Shown piece by piece: positions 1-7,990 of a stretch of 64,000 nt of DNA. This DNA is from an uncultured Hungatella sp. (lineage in GTDB: Bacteria; Bacillota; Clostridia; Lachnospirales; Lachnospiraceae): contig CAMUJH010000007.1 in the NCBI GenBank assembly GCA_947089145.1, positions 34,911 through 98,910 of the forward strand, given 5' to 3'. The notes beneath the pieces were generated by a model. It ran no database searches. It saw only the letters and a list, made by a program, of their open reading frames with translations, and had not been told where the DNA came from. Position 1 is the stretch's first letter. Each line of letters opens with the position of its first letter. Position numbers and translations under genes: made by a program.

Positions 1-1239
1 CGGCCGGTGCTTTTGAATAACTGGGAGGCTACTTACTTTGACTTTAACGAGGAGAAGCTGGTAGATATTGCAAAGGCGGCCAGGGAAGACGGCGTGGAGC
101 TGTTTGTTCTGGATGACGGGTGGTTCGGCGCGAGAAGCAGCGATTCCAGCGGCCTGGGAGACTGGTATGCAAATGAGGAACGGCTTCCAAACGGAATCAA
201 GGGGCTTTCCGAGAAGATAGAGGCTTTGGGCATGAAGTTCGGCCTGTGGGTAGAGCTGGAGATGGTGAATCCGGACAGCGATCTGTACCGGCAGCATCCG
301 GACTGGGCGCTTCAGACGCCGGGACGGACTTGTTCCCAGGGACGGAATCAGCTGGTTCTGGATTTTGCCAGAAAAGAAGTGGTGGATCATATTTATAATA
401 TGATTGCAAAGATCCTGTCAGAATCAAAGGTTTCCTATATTAAGTGGGACATGAACCGTTCCATTACAGAATGCTATTCCAAGGCTTTTCCTGCAGACAG
501 GCAGGGGGAGATTTTCCATCGGTATATTCTGGGAGTTTACAGCCTGTATGAACGGCTGATCCAAAACTTCCCGGAGATTCTGTTTGAGTCCTGCGCCAGC
601 GGCGGCGGCAGGTTTGATGCAGGCATGCTTTACTATGCGCCTCAGTGCTGGACCAGCGATGATTCGGACGCGGTGGAGAGGATTAAGATCCAGTACGGCA
701 CGTCATTTGGATATCCGGTAGTAAGCATGGGGGCTCATGTGTCAGCCACGCCGAACCATCAGCTTTACCGTCTGACGCCTCTTGAGACAAGGGGAAATGT
801 GGCGTATTTCGGCGCATTCGGCTATGAGCTGGATCTGCAGAAGCTGTCTGAGGACGAGAGGAAGACAGTAAGGAAGCAGATCGCATTTATGAAGGAGTAC
901 CGGGAAGTGATCCAGTTTGGAACGTTTTACCGGCTTCAGAGTCCTTTTGAGCACAATATCGCCGCATGGATGGTGGTGTCAGAGGATAAGAAGACAGCCC
1001 TGGTGGGATATTATAAGATTCTCAACGATGTAAATTGTGAGTTCCGCAGGCTGCGCCTTAAGGGCCTTGACCCGGATGCCAAATATGAGGTGGAAGGCAA
1101 GGACAACTGGTTCTACGGAGATGAGCTGATGAACGGAGGCCTGGTGACCACGGACCCATCTGCAGGGCAGGTAATAGCCGGGGAGGTGTGTACGGACTTC
1201 TGGTCAAAGATTTATGTGCTGAAGGAAAAAGACAGGTAA
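1..1239 (+). CDS. Alpha-galactosidase, GH36 family (C-terminal part; 5' end outside window)
   Basis: Hydrolyses terminal alpha-1,6-galactosides such as raffinose or melibiose, normally in the cytoplasm. The reading frame is open from base 1, so the N-terminal beta-sandwich and part of the barrel are missing; about 413 codons remain. The retaining GH36 barrel is recognisable: LDDGWFG, the nucleophile motif KWDMNR (Asp codon 448-450) and the acid/base motif WTSDDSDA near 655-675, followed by SMGAHVSATPNHQ. The tail is the usual C-terminal beta domain. A strong terminator follows immediately, so it is the last gene of its transcript. Family assignment is secure; substrate range cannot be read from the sequence. 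Confidence 0.95.
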   Translation, partial: RPVLLNNWEATYFDFNEEKLVDIAKAAREDGVELFVLDDGWFGARSSDSSGLGDWYANEERLPNGIKGLSEKIEALGMKFGLWVELEMVNPDSDLYRQHPDWALQTPGRTCSQGRNQLVLDFARKEVVDHIYNMIAKILSESKVSYIKWDMNRSITECYSKAFPADRQGEIFHRYILGVYSLYERLIQNFPEILFESCASGGGRFDAGMLYYAPQCWTSDDSDAVERIKIQYGTSFGYPVVSMGAHVSATPNHQLYRLTPLETRGNVAYFGAFGYELDLQKLSEDERKTVRKQIAFMKEYREVIQFGTFYRLQSPFEHNIAAWMVVSEDKKTALVGYYKILNDVNCEFRRLRLKGLDPDAKYEVEGKDNWFYGDELMNGGLVTTDPSAGQVIAGEVCTDFWSKIYVLKEKDR

Positions 1240-1250
1240 GAAAACGAGAA

Positions 1251-1284
1251 AGCAGGGTATGGAACCGCAGATACCCTGCTTTTT
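1251..1284 (+). terminator. Rho-independent terminator after alpha-galactosidase
   Basis: AGCAGGGTAT and ATACCCTGCT form a 10-bp perfect stem with a 10-nt loop, followed by TTTT. It starts 11 nt after the stop codon. Confidence 0.9.
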
Positions 1285-1327
1285 GCTGTTGCCCTGTCAG
1301 AAGCATCTGCGGCTTCCATAAAAACAG

Positions 1328-1356
1328 TTGAATATGAGCATGGAATATGGTAAAAT
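1328..1356 (+). promoter_or_regulatory. Likely sigma-A promoter for pyrE
   Basis: TTGAAT (1328-1333) and TAAAAT (1351-1356) are separated by exactly 17 nt. The leader to the pyrE start is about 115 nt and contains only weak pairing; no PyrR-type site is evident. Confidence 0.6.
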
Positions 1357-1478
1357 GGGAAAAATATTTGAATATGCATCTGGTAAATCCCCGTGCGCAG
1401 TCCTACCGTGAGGATTCGGGACTTTCAAAGTAAAGAGGATGGAGTGAGATTACGGATGCTTAAGGAGGAGACTGCCCC

Positions 1479-2156
1479 ATGGAAGATTACAAGAGAGAAT
1501 TTATTGAATTTATGGTGGAGAGCCAGGTGCTGAAATTTGGCCAGTTTACATTGAAAAGCGGGAGAAAATCTCCTTTTTTTATGAATGCAGGGGCGTATAT
1601 AACCGGTTCCCAGCTGCGCAGGCTTGGGCAGTACTATGCAAAGGCGATTCATGACCATTATGGGGAAGATTTTGACGTGCTGTTTGGGCCGGCTTATAAG
1701 GGGATTCCTTTAAGCGTAGCTACCACCATTGCATTCAGCGAACTGTATGGCAGAGATATCCGGTACTGCTCCAACCGCAAGGAAGAGAAGGACCATGGGG
1801 ATGCGGGGATTCTTCTGGGAAGCCCCATTAAGGACGGGGACAAAGTGGTGATCATTGAGGATGTGACAACATCCGGCAAGTCTATCCAGGAAACCTTTCC
1901 TATCATAAAAGCCCAGGGAGATGTGGAGATCATAGGGCTTATGGTATCATTAAACCGCATGGAGCGGGGGAAAGGCACAAAGAGCGCCATGGAGGAGATT
2001 CAGGATCTTTATGGGTTTAAGGCCAATGCCATAGTGTCCATGGCGGATGTGGTGGAGCATCTTTACAACCGGGAGTGCCTGGGCCAGATCGTGATCAACG
2101 ACAGCCTTAAGGCGGATATTGACGCTTACTATGAGCAGTATGGAGCAAAGCAGTGA
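1479..2156 (+). CDS. pyrE: Orotate phosphoribosyltransferase
   Basis: Converts orotate plus PRPP to orotidine 5'-phosphate in pyrimidine synthesis. The 225-residue length fits the family. The PRPP-binding loop VVIIEDVTTSGKS is at residues 123-135, and the N-terminal part has FTLKSGRKSPFF and GPAYKGIPL, both typical of PyrE. The ATG follows AAGGAGGAG at an acceptable distance. No other pyrimidine gene lies next to it, so pyrE is transcribed apart from the main pyr cluster, with a small membrane-protein gene behind it. Confident call. Confidence 0.95.
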   Translation: MEDYKREFIEFMVESQVLKFGQFTLKSGRKSPFFMNAGAYITGSQLRRLGQYYAKAIHDHYGEDFDVLFGPAYKGIPLSVATTIAFSELYGRDIRYCSNRKEEKDHGDAGILLGSPIKDGDKVVIIEDVTTSGKSIQETFPIIKAQGDVEIIGLMVSLNRMERGKGTKSAMEEIQDLYGFKANAIVSMADVVEHLYNRECLGQIVINDSLKADIDAYYEQYGAKQ

Positions 2157-2186
2157 TGCGATATTCGAGGGAAAGGAGAGTGGGGT

Positions 2187-2336
2187 ATGGAGCGAATCTA
2201 TAAGACTATGAGAAATATCGGGGCAGCCAATATTGCGGTGGGAGTGGTTTTGATCAGCGTAGGCCTGATCTCCGGAACTGTGTCCATTGTCACAGGGGCT
2301 CTTCTGCTGAAGAGAAAATCAGAAATTACATTTTAA
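2187..2336 (+). CDS. Small two-helix membrane protein (49 aa)
   Basis: A short gene starting MERIYKTMRNIG and ending KRKSEITF. It has AAAGGAG at 2172-2178 ahead of the ATG. Nearly the whole middle is hydrophobic (about residues 11-41), broken by a Gly/Ser turn, which suggests a small hairpin membrane protein with a basic C-terminal end. It sits 30 nt after pyrE and before a shared terminator, so it is cotranscribed with pyrE. I do not recognise a named family; function unknown. Confidence 0.7.
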   Translation: MERIYKTMRNIGAANIAVGVVLISVGLISGTVSIVTGALLLKRKSEITF

Positions 2337-2342
2337 ATTACA

Positions 2343-2375
2343 GGCAGTATTCCAAGGACGGAATACTGCCGTTTT
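2343..2375 (+). terminator. Terminator of the pyrE transcript
   Basis: GGCAGTATTC pairs with GAATACTGCC (10 bp, 8-nt loop) and is followed by GTTTT. A second hairpin, GCACCCTGCC/GGCGGGGTGC at about 2380-2407, lies just downstream, before the VanZ gene. Confidence 0.85.
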
Positions 2376-2478
2376 CGGCGCACCCTGCCCGATGATGGCG
2401 GGGTGCGTTTATGACCGCCTTTAATGGGTGCGGGGCGGTACAGGAAGTTTATGTTCAGCGAAGACCACGGGAGTTTAT

Positions 2479-2979
2479 ATGATTCGAAATACCACAAAAA
2501 TTCAGAAAACGGGCTGGGTGCTGTTTGTTCTGTACTTAATAGCCCTGGTTTATTTTATGTTTTTTGCCGAGTCCATGGGAAGGACGGGCAATGCGGAAGC
2601 GGAGTACGCTTACAATCTGGAATTATTTAAGGAAATCAGCCGTTTTATTGTTTACAGAAGACAGCTTGGGTGGAAGGCGGTCATTCTCAATCTTGGGGGA
2701 AATGTGGCAGGATTTATGCCTTTTGGATTTATACTGCCTATTGTCAGCAGAAGGGGAAGACGATGGTACAATACCTTTTTACTTGGATTTTTCTTAAGTC
2801 TGTGCATTGAGACTACGCAGCTGGTTTTTAAGGTGGGCAGCTTTGATGTGGATGACTTATTATTAAATACAATTGGCGGGATTTTGGGATTCGCTACCTA
2901 CAAGGTGGTGCAGGGAGTCCGCATAAGGAGGAAACGGCGTGCCGCAGAGAACAGGGAGACGCCAGAAAACGGCAGGTAG
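2479..2979 (+). CDS. VanZ-like family membrane protein
   Basis: A 166-residue membrane protein of the VanZ-like family; relatives include the teicoplanin-resistance protein VanZ, but most members have no proven role. Visible features are an N-terminal helix (WVLFVLYLIALVYFMFF), the family segment NLGGNVAGFMPFGFILP, a helix ending in CIETTQ, and the FDVDDLLLNTIGG motif. The chosen ATG has GGGAG five bases upstream; an upstream GTG at 2428 would add a non-hydrophobic, poorly supported extension. It overlaps the next gene by 41 nt and starts a three-gene operon. Confidence 0.88.
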   Translation: MIRNTTKIQKTGWVLFVLYLIALVYFMFFAESMGRTGNAEAEYAYNLELFKEISRFIVYRRQLGWKAVILNLGGNVAGFMPFGFILPIVSRRGRRWYNTFLLGFFLSLCIETTQLVFKVGSFDVDDLLLNTIGGILGFATYKVVQGVRIRRKRRAAENRETPENGR

Positions 2980-3577
2980 AGGAAGCAAAAAGCCAGGAAA
3001 GGAAAAGCCGAAAAGACAGGAGGACGTAAAAAGATCCTCAATGAGGGCCAGCAGCTATCAGGGGCCAAGGACTGGACAGACAGGAAACGGGAAACGGGAT
3101 GGCAGCACGGAACGGGTAAGAGGGATTATACAGAAATATCTGGAGCCGGAGAGGGAGAGAGAAAGGGAGATACAGCGGAAGAAAAAGGAGATCATGGCTT
3201 CAAAGGCCAGAAGAGAAAAGAACCGCAGGGAAATTAAGGAGTCAGCCATCAGCAGAACCCCAAGGGTATCCTATGTAAGGAAGCCTTTTGCCTCCCGAAG
3301 CAAAATATCCATGTTCCTGACTGCTGCTGCGCTTCTTTTGGGAGGCGGAGGAATCTACGGGGCGGTTAGCACCCAGGGACAGGCTACCCAGACCCATGGC
3401 GCTATGGGCTTGTGCAGCATGATTTTGTCAGCCTTTGCCATCTGGTATGGAGGCATTTCTTTTTTGGAAGATGATAAAAATTATATATTGGCAAGACTGG
3501 GAATCGGGATCAGCGTGTTGGTGCTGATTGGATGGACCCTGGTGGTTGCCGTTGGACTAGGAGGTTTTGGATCATGA
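2939..3577 (+). CDS. DUF6142-like membrane protein with basic N-terminal tail
   Basis: A 212-residue protein starting at GTG 2939, supported by AAGGAGG seven to eight bases upstream. Residues 1-115 are strongly charged, rich in Arg/Lys/Glu, and predicted to be disordered or coiled. After this come three hydrophobic stretches from about residue 120 to the end, with the segment MGLCSMILSAFAIWYG and an FLEDDKNYI loop. The membrane half resembles proteins called DUF6142 in Lachnospiraceae; this is from memory of the family pattern. It overlaps the VanZ gene upstream and the aminopeptidase start downstream (ATGA), which indicates translational coupling. No function can be assigned. Confidence 0.6.
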   Translation: MPQRTGRRQKTAGRGSKKPGKEKPKRQEDVKRSSMRASSYQGPRTGQTGNGKRDGSTERVRGIIQKYLEPEREREREIQRKKKEIMASKARREKNRREIKESAISRTPRVSYVRKPFASRSKISMFLTAAALLLGGGGIYGAVSTQGQATQTHGAMGLCSMILSAFAIWYGGISFLEDDKNYILARLGIGISVLVLIGWTLVVAVGLGGFGS

Positions 3578-5652
3578 ATGATAAAGAGTTGTTAGATGCA
3601 GATAATAAGGCGGTTATGGAGCGGTTTGAACTGTCTATGAACCGTATCGGGGCCATAGGACAGGAATCAACGGCAGCGGAGCCTTTTGGAAATTATTTTG
3701 AGAAGGTAGCTGATTTTATTGTTATGATTGAGGAACTGTATGAGGCAGTGGCGGAGGGGCGCTACCGCTTATTGCGGCTTCCCCAGCTGGAAGAGTGGAA
3801 CCAGTGGCTTTATGGCGACATACTGCCGGGAAATTATGAGAAAAGCTATGCAAATCCGGAGTATGCGTCCAGAAAACTGGGGGAAGAGTGGGGGCCTGTT
3901 TTGGCTTACCTGTATACAGAGATCAGAGGGCAGATTGTGTTTGCCATGGAGAGCCGCCTGACGGAGATCACCATCTTAAATGAGCTGTTTCTTCAGATCT
4001 ACGATCTCTTTGAAGAGGGGGTTCCGGAAACGGAATCCGTGAAGGATATTATTTACTGGTTTAATACGGATTATACGGATCTGACTGTAACATACCGCAC
4101 CAGGGAGCTTCTTGATCCAAAGCTTTCCTTTGGCAGGGATATTGTCATGAACAGCAATCTGGAGGATATGCGGTATCTGTACTATTATGGGGAGTATGTG
4201 TCGGAAGAGGAAAAAAAGATCGCTGACTTTTTAAATCACCTGCCCCAGGAAACCATTGACAAAATGGCCCGCACGTATACAGAAGGATACCAGAAAGGCT
4301 TTCAGGTTATGGGAAAGAGCCTGGCAGGAAAAAAGACCGTGGCGGTGCTTTACGAACTTGGTTTTGAACGCATGGTGCGGCGGGCTGTGGAGCTGTTTAA
4401 GGATATGGGGCTGGAGTCTGTCATTTTCCGGGCTCCCGTATGGTCTGTCAACAGGAATCCTAACAGGAAGAGGGGATTTCACGGCACGTCGCCTAATAAA
4501 CAGTATGATTATGATCATCGGTATGACTCGGCTTTGTATTTGAAAAAGGAATTTACGGACAGGAAGCTTTCGGCTTTAAAGAAGGCTCATGAGACGTGGA
4601 AAAAGGAAGGGAAAGAGTATAGCGGTCCGGCATTAATTGAGACATTTGGGGAGGATGGCTTTGAACCGGTGAATAAAAAGGAGGCTTTTGCCTTAAGTGA
4701 GAAGCAGGAAAAGCTGACAATCGTCCATGCAAATGAGTGCACTCAGGTAAGCAATGAGTATGTTCCTGGGGACGAAACCAGCTTTACGATCATTGCCTTT
4801 CCCAAACCATCTGTGGGAAAAGATTTTCAGGAGATTTTTCAGGAGACGATCCGCATCAATACCCTGGACTATGAGGTGTACAAGACGATCCAGCAGGCGA
4901 TTATTGACAGGCTGGATAAGGCAGAGCATGTGGTGGTCACAGGGAAGGACGAGAATAAGACCAACTTAAAAATAAACCTTCATAAGCTGAGAGATCCGCA
5001 GAGGGAGACAAATTTTGAAAACTGTGTGGCTGACGTAAACATTCCTCTGGGGGAGGTTTTTACTTCCCCGGTACTTGCGGGGACTGAGGGAACGCTGCAG
5101 GTCAGCAGCGTGTATATCGGCCATTTCCGATTTAAAAATCTGGTTATGGAATTTAAGGAAGGAAGAGTAGTCTCCTACTCCTGTGATAATTTTGAGGATA
5201 GGAAGGCAGGGGAAGCCCTGGTGAAACAGGTGATTATGAAGAACCATGACAGTCTGCCCATGGGAGAGTTTGCCATTGGGACTAACACTGTGGCCTATGC
5301 CATGGCGCAGAGATTTGGGATTGTGGATAAGCTGCCGATTCTGATTGTGGAGAAAATGGGACCTCATTTTGCAGTGGGGGATACGTGCTATAATTGGTCG
5401 GAGGATGCAGTTATCTATAATCCTGACGGAAAGGAGATCATTGCCAAAGATAATGAGATCTCTATTTTAAGGAAAGAAGATCCGGGAAAGGCGTATTTTA
5501 GCTGCCATACGGATATTACGATTCCATACAGGGAACTGGGGGAGATTTACGGAGTTGACGAAAACGGGGGGAAGCTGCCTGTGATTGCAGACGGAAGGTT
5601 TGTGGTGCCGGGTGCTGAAAAACTAAATGAGGCGCTGGAAACCAGTGCCTGA
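3574..5652 (+). CDS. M29-family metallo-aminopeptidase, long form
   Basis: Predicted cytoplasmic dimetal aminopeptidase of 692 residues, longer than the roughly 410-residue classical M29 enzymes. The C-terminal third holds the M29-like core: GEFAIGTNT, then EKMGPHFAVGDTCYNW, which supply Glu and His metal ligands. The N-terminal 280 residues are an extra, mostly helical region found in related clostridial proteins. The ATG at 3574 overlaps the preceding stop as ATGA and has CTAGGAGG upstream; a longer frame from 3532 begins inside the previous gene and lacks a site. Specificity cannot be predicted. It is the last gene before a terminator. Confidence 0.82.
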   Translation: MNDKELLDADNKAVMERFELSMNRIGAIGQESTAAEPFGNYFEKVADFIVMIEELYEAVAEGRYRLLRLPQLEEWNQWLYGDILPGNYEKSYANPEYASRKLGEEWGPVLAYLYTEIRGQIVFAMESRLTEITILNELFLQIYDLFEEGVPETESVKDIIYWFNTDYTDLTVTYRTRELLDPKLSFGRDIVMNSNLEDMRYLYYYGEYVSEEEKKIADFLNHLPQETIDKMARTYTEGYQKGFQVMGKSLAGKKTVAVLYELGFERMVRRAVELFKDMGLESVIFRAPVWSVNRNPNRKRGFHGTSPNKQYDYDHRYDSALYLKKEFTDRKLSALKKAHETWKKEGKEYSGPALIETFGEDGFEPVNKKEAFALSEKQEKLTIVHANECTQVSNEYVPGDETSFTIIAFPKPSVGKDFQEIFQETIRINTLDYEVYKTIQQAIIDRLDKAEHVVVTGKDENKTNLKINLHKLRDPQRETNFENCVADVNIPLGEVFTSPVLAGTEGTLQVSSVYIGHFRFKNLVMEFKEGRVVSYSCDNFEDRKAGEALVKQVIMKNHDSLPMGEFAIGTNTVAYAMAQRFGIVDKLPILIVEKMGPHFAVGDTCYNWSEDAVIYNPDGKEIIAKDNEISILRKEDPGKAYFSCHTDITIPYRELGEIYGVDENGGKLPVIADGRFVVPGAEKLNEALETSA

Positions 5653-5683
5653 GAGGTTGAATGTGGGGATGAAAAAGGAAAGG

Positions 5684-5719
5684 CCGCTGTGTGAGATGTC
5701 ATGCAGCGGTGTTGTTTTT
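5684..5719 (+). terminator. Terminator after the aminopeptidase
   Basis: CCGCTGTGTGA pairs with TCATGCAGCGG (11 bp including two G-U pairs, GATG loop), followed by a T-rich run. Confidence 0.8.
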
Positions 5720-5782
5720 AAACGGGGAGAATTTAGGCGGCAGCGTATAAACGGCCATGAACAGGGAGTTACAAAAAAGGGC

Positions 5783-5845
5783 TTTAAAAAAATCAGGAAG
5801 TGAAGTATACTGTTTTTAGCGGATCATGATGCCGTGCCGGCACGG
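5783..5845 (+). promoter_or_regulatory. Promoter with downstream palindrome ahead of dihydrofolate reductase
   Basis: TTTAAA (5783-5788) and TATACT (5806-5811) are 17 nt apart. A perfect 14-bp palindrome, CCGTGCCGGCACGG (5832-5845), lies just past the expected transcription start, where a repressor site or a short 5' hairpin would act. The regulator is unknown. Confidence 0.5.
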
Positions 5846-5894
5846 TGCGGGGATAATGGCGTGAAACGATGATGAGGCAGGCAAAGGAGTGCAT

Positions 5895-6401
5895 ATGAAT
5901 GTGATCGCTGCGGTTGACAGAAACTGGGGAATCGGGAAAAACGGAAGGCTTTTGGTGGCGATTCCTGAGGATCAGAGGCTGTTTCGCCAGGAAACCCTTG
6001 GAAAGACAGTGATTATGGGGAGAAAGACTTTGGAAAGCCTGCCCGGGGGAAAGCCTTTATACGGCAGGAATACAATAGTATTGTCCAGAAACCCGGAGTA
6101 CGGGATAAGGGGCGCATGCTGCGTGTCCAGTGTTTCGGAGGCCCTTGCGGCAGTGAAGGGCTGTAAAGCGGAAGACGTATTTGTGGCAGGGGGAGAGGAG
6201 ATTTACAGGGCCTTTCTGCCGTACTGCCGCACTGCCCATGTGACTTATATTGATTATGCCTATGAGGCGGACGCCTATTTCCCGGACTTGGACAGGGATC
6301 AGGAATGGGTTCTGGATGTGGAGACAGAGGAGGCTACTTATTTTGACATTTGTTACAGCTTCCGCAGGTATGTCAGAAGATCGGCAGGGCTGCGATTATG
6401 A
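5895..6401 (+). CDS. folA: Dihydrofolate reductase
   Basis: Reduces dihydrofolate to tetrahydrofolate with NADPH. The 168-residue length is standard. Recognisable motifs are the N-terminal MNVIAAVDRNWGIGKNG, PEDQRLFRQETLGKTVIMGRKTLES, LSRN, and VAGGEEIYRAFLPYC, with HVTYIDYAYEADAYFP near the end. The ATG at 5895 is placed best after AAAGGAG; the GTG six bases earlier is too close. No thymidylate synthase is adjacent. Together with the riboswitch-controlled folT further downstream it is one of two folate genes in the window. Confidence 0.94.
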   Translation: MNVIAAVDRNWGIGKNGRLLVAIPEDQRLFRQETLGKTVIMGRKTLESLPGGKPLYGRNTIVLSRNPEYGIRGACCVSSVSEALAAVKGCKAEDVFVAGGEEIYRAFLPYCRTAHVTYIDYAYEADAYFPDLDRDQEWVLDVETEEATYFDICYSFRRYVRRSAGLRL

Positions 6402-6538
6402 CAGCAAGGCTTAAGGCGGCAGTTTATCCCTATGGCGCAGGTGCAGGGAAAGAAAGAAGTGCAGGGAACCTGGCATTGGCGGCTGTCGGGAAGGGAGGCT
6501 GCGGCTGATTGCAGAGGATAAAGGAGAGTAATAGGCAG

Positions 6539-7930
6539 ATGGTAAATAGACGAAAAAAGTACCTGGCAAAAATCCGGCAGGCGGGAGTGCTTGTGCTGGC
6601 AGGAATGCTTTTGTGGCAGCATCCTTTGACAACGTTTGCTACTTCGGCGAGCAAGGCGGCGAAAGAAAAAAAGGAAGCGGAACAGAAGCTTAAGGATGCC
6701 AACCGCAAAGCAGATGAAGCGCAGCAGAAGATCAACAGTACAAAGACAGAGGTTACTACTTTAAGCAGTGAGCTTTCAGAACTGTTAGCGGAGATCTCCC
6801 TTCTGGAAACGGATATCGAGTATAAAAACCAGCAGATCCACCAGGCTCAGGAGGAATACGATGCGGCGAAGGTAAGGGAAGAGAGCCAGTATGATGCCAT
6901 GAAGAAGCGGATCAAATATATGTATGAGCGGGGGGAGACGGAGTATCTGGATATTCTCCTGCAGGTAAAAAGCATGACAGAGCTTTTAAATAAGAGCGAA
7001 TACATAGAGGCTCTCTATACATATGACAGGGAGAAGCTGGAGGAATACCAGGAGACAAAGCTTCAGGTAAAGCAGTACAAAGCCCAGCTGGAGAATGAGA
7101 AGGCGGAGATGGAGGGCATGCAGCTGGAGTATGCGGCCCAGCAGAGGGAGCTGGAGACTACGATTGCCCAGAAGCGGAAAGAGATTGCCAATTTTGACGA
7201 GCAGCTGGCAGCCGCCAAAGCGGAGGCTGCTGCTTATACGGCGACCATTGCCAGAAAGAATGAGCAGATCCGTCAGGCTCAGGCAGAGGAAGCCAGGAGA
7301 AGGGCAGAGGCCCAAAGGCAGGCGGCGGAGGCCAGCAGGCAGGCAGCAGAGGCAGCCAGCCTGGCCGCTGCCGCAAGCAGCGCAGCAGCGGAGAGCCTGG
7401 CGGCTGCGGATGGGATCATCGCCCAGAATCCAGGCGGCGGAGAGAATCCGGGAGATACCCAGGTGATGCAGGCGCCGCCGGCCCAGACGACGGCTGCCAC
7501 AACGGCTGCGTCAGAAGGGCCAAAAGCTGAGACGACCAAGGCTCAGGAACCGGCGGCTACAAAAGCCGCCAGCAGCGGAGGCTCAGGGCAGGGGCAGTCA
7601 GTGGTAAATTATGCCATGCAGTTTATTGGCAACCCTTATGTATACGGAGGCACCAGCCTGACAAATGGTGCGGACTGCTCCGGATTCGTTCAGAGCGTGT
7701 ACAAGAACTTCGGCGTCAGCTTGCCCAGAAGTTCGTCCCAGCAGCGCTCTGCGGGGACAGCTGTGGATTATGCCGACGCTCAGCCGGGAGATATCATATG
7801 TTATGCAGGCCATGTGGGCATTTATATCGGAAACGGACAGATTGTCCATGCCAGCTCGCCTACTACGGGAATCAAGGTGGGAACTGCTACCTATCGGAGC
7901 ATTTTAAGCGTGCGGAGGATTTTTAACTAA
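6539..7930 (+). CDS. Secreted coiled-coil NlpC/P60 peptidoglycan hydrolase
   Basis: A cell-wall hydrolase of 463 residues that should cleave peptide stems. A basic start and hydrophobic core (residues 12-25), ending near TTFATSA, form a signal peptide. A long coiled coil spans roughly residues 35-265, then a low-complexity Ala/Glu/Pro/Thr linker, then the NlpC/P60 domain (about 350-463). The catalytic set is Cys380 in ADCSGF, His425 in HVGIYIG and His437 in IVHASS. This architecture matches PcsB/CwlO-type enzymes whose coiled coil contacts FtsEX-like partners (family knowledge). ATG 6539 has AGGAG at an unusually long distance; TTG 6509 is an alternative. Confidence 0.9.
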   Translation: MVNRRKKYLAKIRQAGVLVLAGMLLWQHPLTTFATSASKAAKEKKEAEQKLKDANRKADEAQQKINSTKTEVTTLSSELSELLAEISLLETDIEYKNQQIHQAQEEYDAAKVREESQYDAMKKRIKYMYERGETEYLDILLQVKSMTELLNKSEYIEALYTYDREKLEEYQETKLQVKQYKAQLENEKAEMEGMQLEYAAQQRELETTIAQKRKEIANFDEQLAAAKAEAAAYTATIARKNEQIRQAQAEEARRRAEAQRQAAEASRQAAEAASLAAAASSAAAESLAAADGIIAQNPGGGENPGDTQVMQAPPAQTTAATTAASEGPKAETTKAQEPAATKAASSGGSGQGQSVVNYAMQFIGNPYVYGGTSLTNGADCSGFVQSVYKNFGVSLPRSSSQQRSAGTAVDYADAQPGDIICYAGHVGIYIGNGQIVHASSPTTGIKVGTATYRSILSVRRIFN

Positions 7931-7990
7931 AGCTTCTGGGGCAGGATCGGAATGTATGGGAAAATTGTGCGGAAGAAAGGGAGAGGACTT

